16,608 nucleotides of DNA from Deltaproteobacteria bacterium RBG_13_52_11. GTDB lineage: Bacteria; Desulfobacterota; B13-G15; RBG-16-54-18. The notes below the pieces were generated by a model. It saw only the letters and a list, made by a program, of their open reading frames with translations, was not told where the DNA came from and did not search any database. The stretch is taken from the NCBI GenBank assembly GCA_001797745.1, contig MGQF01000045.1:12315-28922 (forward strand), given 5' to 3'. How positions within the stretch are numbered: the stretch's first letter is position 1; each line of letters begins with the position of its first letter. The position numbers and the translations under genes are program-made. Shown here piece by piece: positions 14,469 to 16,608 of the stretch.

Positions 14469-15761
14469 TCAGTGCTTAAAGGCCCTTTGGCCGGTGAAGA
14501 CCATGGTGACCTGAGGATCGGCTTCATTACAGGCCTCAATGGACTCGAAGTCCCGCTCCGATCCCCCGGGGTGGACTATCCCTGTTATCCCTTCTTTGAT
14601 CCCGACTTCCGCCCCGTCGCGGAAGGGGAAGAAGGCATCGGAGACCATGATGGCCCCCTTGATCCCTCCCCGTTCCTCCTTTACCTGGTTATCTATCTCC
14701 GCCTTCTGCGCGCGGTCTCTCTTCCCCGCTTCGATCTCCTGTTCCAATTGCTTATATGGGATTCCATAGTTCCGGAAACAGAGGGCGTCGGCATATTTGG
14801 TATATGCCTTGAAGACGGCGATCTCCGCCACCCCCACCCGATCCTGTTCACCTGTCCCGATGCCCACGGTGACCCCGTCTTTTACATAGAGCACGGAATT
14901 AGAGGTCACCCCCTGCTCCACACACCAGCCAAAGAGCATATCCTCGTATTCAGCATCGGTGGGAAGCCTGGCTATGCGGTACTCCTTGCCTTGATGAAAG
15001 GCAACGGCCGGTTTAAAGTCCTCGGGGGCAGATATGGCATTGATGGGGGATTGCTGGACGATGATCCCCCCATCGATGAGGGATTTGAAGTCGACAAACC
15101 TGAGGGTTCGATACCTCTCCAGACCCTCCATACGCCCTATCTTAATGATCCTGAGGTTCTTTCTCTTCTTTAAGATTTCGAGGGACCCTTCTTCGTAGTC
15201 GGGGGCTACCACTACCTCCAAGTAGTTCTGACTCATTAATTCAGCAGAGGCCTTGTCAATTGGGCGATTGCAGGCCGCACACCCACCGAAGGCGGCGATC
15301 CTGTCAGCCATATTGGCCCTGTCATAGGCCTTGGCCAGGGTCTCCCCGTATGCCACGCCACAGGGGTTGTTGTGCTTCATAATGGAGACCGCTGGTTTCT
15401 TGGTGAGGAACTTCAAGATATTCATGGCATTGTCGGCATCGGTCAAATTGGTCTTGCCCGGATGTTTGCCCGACTGCAGCATTTCATCCTCGGTGATGGC
15501 GCTGACCAAGCCGTTGCCCGGTTCGATGAACTGATAGTCGCCCAGAACCAGATTTCCGTTGGCCAGCTCATAGAGGGCCGCCTCCTGACCGGGGTTCTCG
15601 CCATACCTGAGCCCCTTCTCGATGACCTCCCCGGTTCCTTCATCGGGGATCTTCCAGGCGCGTTTCCGATAAATAAGGGTTTGATCTCCAAACGTGATGA
15701 CCATGTCTGTGGGGAAGTGATCGTCCATAATGGTTCGGTAGGCCTTCTTATAATCTTTCAT
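14469..15761 (-). CDS. purH: Stand-alone AICAR transformylase (PurH C-terminal domain)
   Basis: This 430-residue protein performs the next-to-last step of purine synthesis: formyl transfer from 10-formyl-tetrahydrofolate to AICAR, giving FAICAR. Family motifs are LRYGENPGQEAALYE (51-65), the catalytic K129-H130-NNPCG, IAAFGGCAACNRPID (155-169), TSNSVLYVKD, VGIGTGEQDRV, SDAFFPFRDG and GITGIVHPGGSERD. Normal PurH (about 510-530 residues) begins with a 200-residue MGS-like IMP cyclohydrolase domain starting near a SVSDK motif; that domain is absent. The 5' end is real, with AAGGAGGG (15781-15774) 12 nt before ATG 15761, and no such domain is encoded in the 510 bp upstream. The cyclohydrolase must be encoded elsewhere if the pathway is complete. 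Confidence 0.92.
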   Translation of the reverse strand: MKDYKKAYRTIMDDHFPTDMVITFGDQTLIYRKRAWKIPDEGTGEVIEKGLRYGENPGQEAALYELANGNLVLGDYQFIEPGNGLVSAITEDEMLQSGKHPGKTNLTDADNAMNILKFLTKKPAVSIMKHNNPCGVAYGETLAKAYDRANMADRIAAFGGCAACNRPIDKASAELMSQNYLEVVVAPDYEEGSLEILKKRKNLRIIKIGRMEGLERYRTLRFVDFKSLIDGGIIVQQSPINAISAPEDFKPAVAFHQGKEYRIARLPTDAEYEDMLFGWCVEQGVTSNSVLYVKDGVTVGIGTGEQDRVGVAEIAVFKAYTKYADALCFRNYGIPYKQLEQEIEAGKRDRAQKAEIDNQVKEERGGIKGAIMVSDAFFPFRDGAEVGIKEGITGIVHPGGSERDFESIEACNEADPQVTMVFTGQRAFKH

Positions 15762-16161
15762 GTTCTACCGTGTCCCTCCTTCTCATTACTGTTTATTCCC
15801 CACTTCCCTCTATGTATATGTGTTATTGGCATGCCTGCTATAATCTCCAGCAAACCTCACGATACCCTCTGCCCTTGTTTCCTTCTTTATCGGGGACCGT
15901 CCTTACAATTCAACCTGACATGGCGGCCATGGAGACCACCGCTGCGTTTTCTTACATGTCTTTTCGCAGAGGATAGCATGGTATAGGGAGAAGCTCAAGG
16001 GTATTCTGACAGACCTTACGCCTTGAGGGGGGGGCGACCTATCCAATGTGCCCTCTATAGGCAGGGGGTGTTGGCGAAGAGAACAAAGAGAAGTTAGCCC
16101 CGAGAGGCGGCCAAAAATCGGGTGGCCTCCTCTTTAAGGGTTAAGGAAAGAGGGGGGTGAG

Positions 16162-16192
16162 TAAAAGAGAGGAGGCGAATACGCCTCCTCTC
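16162..16192 (-). terminator. Rho-independent terminator of the slipin gene
   Basis: GAGAGGAGGCG (16167-16177) and CGCCTCCTCTC (16182-16192) form a perfect 11-bp stem with a 4-nt loop. On the minus strand it is followed by TTTTAC. It lies 80 nt downstream of the slipin stop codon. Confidence 0.75.
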
Positions 16193-16228
16193 ATAGTTTG
16201 AGGTCCGAGCAAAGGCTTGTGATCAAAG

Positions 16229-16262
16229 ATCCCCCCGCAAAGTATAGGAACGACGGGGGGAT
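16229..16262. repeat. Perfect inverted repeat near the slipin stop codon
   Basis: ATCCCCCCG (16229-16237) and CGGGGGGAT (16254-16262) pair perfectly over 9 bp with a 16-nt loop, 10 nt after the slipin stop. There is no T-run beside it. It may protect the mRNA 3' end or act with the following terminator. Confidence 0.55.
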
Positions 16263-16271
16263 GAAGCAGCC

Positions 16272-16608
16272 TTACTTTTCCTTCCCGCCGACTACCTTCT
16301 TGAGAAAGGGCTCAAAGAGGTCGATGGGTATCGGGAAGAGGGTGGTCGAGTTGTTCTCCGCCGCCACCTCCCGTAAGGTCTGCAGGAACCGCAGCTGCAG
16401 GGCCACGGGGTGCTTCTCTATGATCCCAGCGGCGTCGGCGAGCCGCTGGGCTGCTTGGTACTCACCCTCGGAGTTGATAACCTTGGCCCTCCGCTCCCGC
16501 TCTGCCTCGGCCTGTTTCGCCATGGACCGCTGCATCTCCTGGGGGAGGTCGATGTGTTTGATCTCCACCAGGGATATCTTGATCCCCCAGATATCGGTCT
16601 GCTTGTCG
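16272..16608 (-). CDS. SPFH/slipin (stomatin-like) protein, C-terminal part only
   Basis: The frame is open from the right edge to the stop at 16272, giving 112 codons. The entry segment DIWGIKISLVEIKHIDLPQE, followed by MQRSMAKQAEAERERRAKVI and NSEGEYQAAQRLADAA, is the classic end of the SPFH domain and start of the coiled-coil of prokaryotic slipins. The C-terminus (LQTLREVAAENNSTTLFPIP) is also typical. Slipins are membrane-anchored scaffold proteins, often paired with a NfeD-type protease; the N-terminal membrane anchor lies outside the window, so the pairing cannot be checked. The gene is followed by two hairpins, the second a good terminator. Confidence 0.9.
   Translation of the reverse strand, partial: DKQTDIWGIKISLVEIKHIDLPQEMQRSMAKQAEAERERRAKVINSEGEYQAAQRLADAAGIIEKHPVALQLRFLQTLREVAAENNSTTLFPIPIDLFEPFLKKVVGGKEK

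Larger units (their letters stand above)
15762..16271. other. 510-bp intergenic region, no gene found
   Basis: It lies between the start of the AICAR transformylase gene and the end of the slipin gene. I see no coding region. It contains the transformylase ribosome binding site, a strong terminator hairpin (16162-16192) and a second inverted repeat (16229-16262). The GAGGCGGCC and GGTGGCCTC blocks around 16103-16130 are loosely complementary. The stretch 15785-16100 shows nothing else I can support beyond an isolated TATAAT at 15838-15843 without a good -35 partner. Confidence 0.6.

Noticed and set aside
1..16608. CRISPR arrays, insertion sequences, integrases, toxin-antitoxin or phage genes
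   Set aside because: No regularly spaced repeats, transposase or integrase motifs, or terminal inverted repeats with target duplications were seen.

Overview
The window looks like a piece of the chromosome of an anaerobic, probably Desulfobacterota-type (former Deltaproteobacteria) bacterium. This rests on gene content only: a FAD oxidase paired with an HdrD/GlcF-like CCG-domain iron-sulfur protein, a xanthine-dehydrogenase-family molybdenum hydroxylase, short cysteine-rich accessory proteins, and a zinc-ribbon/Yip1 membrane protein. No rRNA or ribosomal protein gene is present to settle taxonomy.

Positions 1-10760 form a divergent, apparently TetR-controlled catabolic locus. Leftward from about 5145 lie an AMP-forming acyl-CoA synthetase, a TetR regulator, a GlcD-type FAD oxidoreductase and an iron-sulfur CCG-domain protein that runs off the left edge. 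Rightward from about 5998 lie a small cysteine-rich protein, the FAD, [2Fe-2S] and molybdenum-binding subunits of a molybdenum hydroxylase, a small zinc-finger-like protein and a short CoxG-like SRPBCC protein. The 852-bp divergent spacer carries two copies, in opposite orientation, of one near-palindrome (tataccaaccggtaggtata, 5324-5343 and 5811-5830). One copy sits just downstream of a -35/-10 pair (5778-5806). This is the layout expected of a repressor operator, and the TetR protein is the obvious candidate. A plausible reading is that an unknown acid is activated to its CoA ester, then hydroxylated by the molybdenum enzyme. Electrons may leave through the FAD/Fe-S pair. The substrate cannot be read from the sequence.

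A fragment of a second, different acyl-CoA synthetase gene survives between the synthetase and tetR (3407-3535 minus). The tetR ribosome binding site and start codon lie inside it.

Positions 10761-11308 hold a probable terminator, one doubtful minus-strand ORF, and a good promoter for a tRNA-Glu(CTC) gene (11309-11384). To the right are unrelated, more housekeeping-like genes. These are a secreted protein of unknown function, a zinc-ribbon/Yip1 membrane protein with an L7/L12-like N-terminus, a coiled-coil protein, a stand-alone AICAR transformylase (PurH C-terminal domain only) two bases upstream of the coiled-coil gene, and the C-terminal part of an SPFH/slipin protein entering from the right edge.
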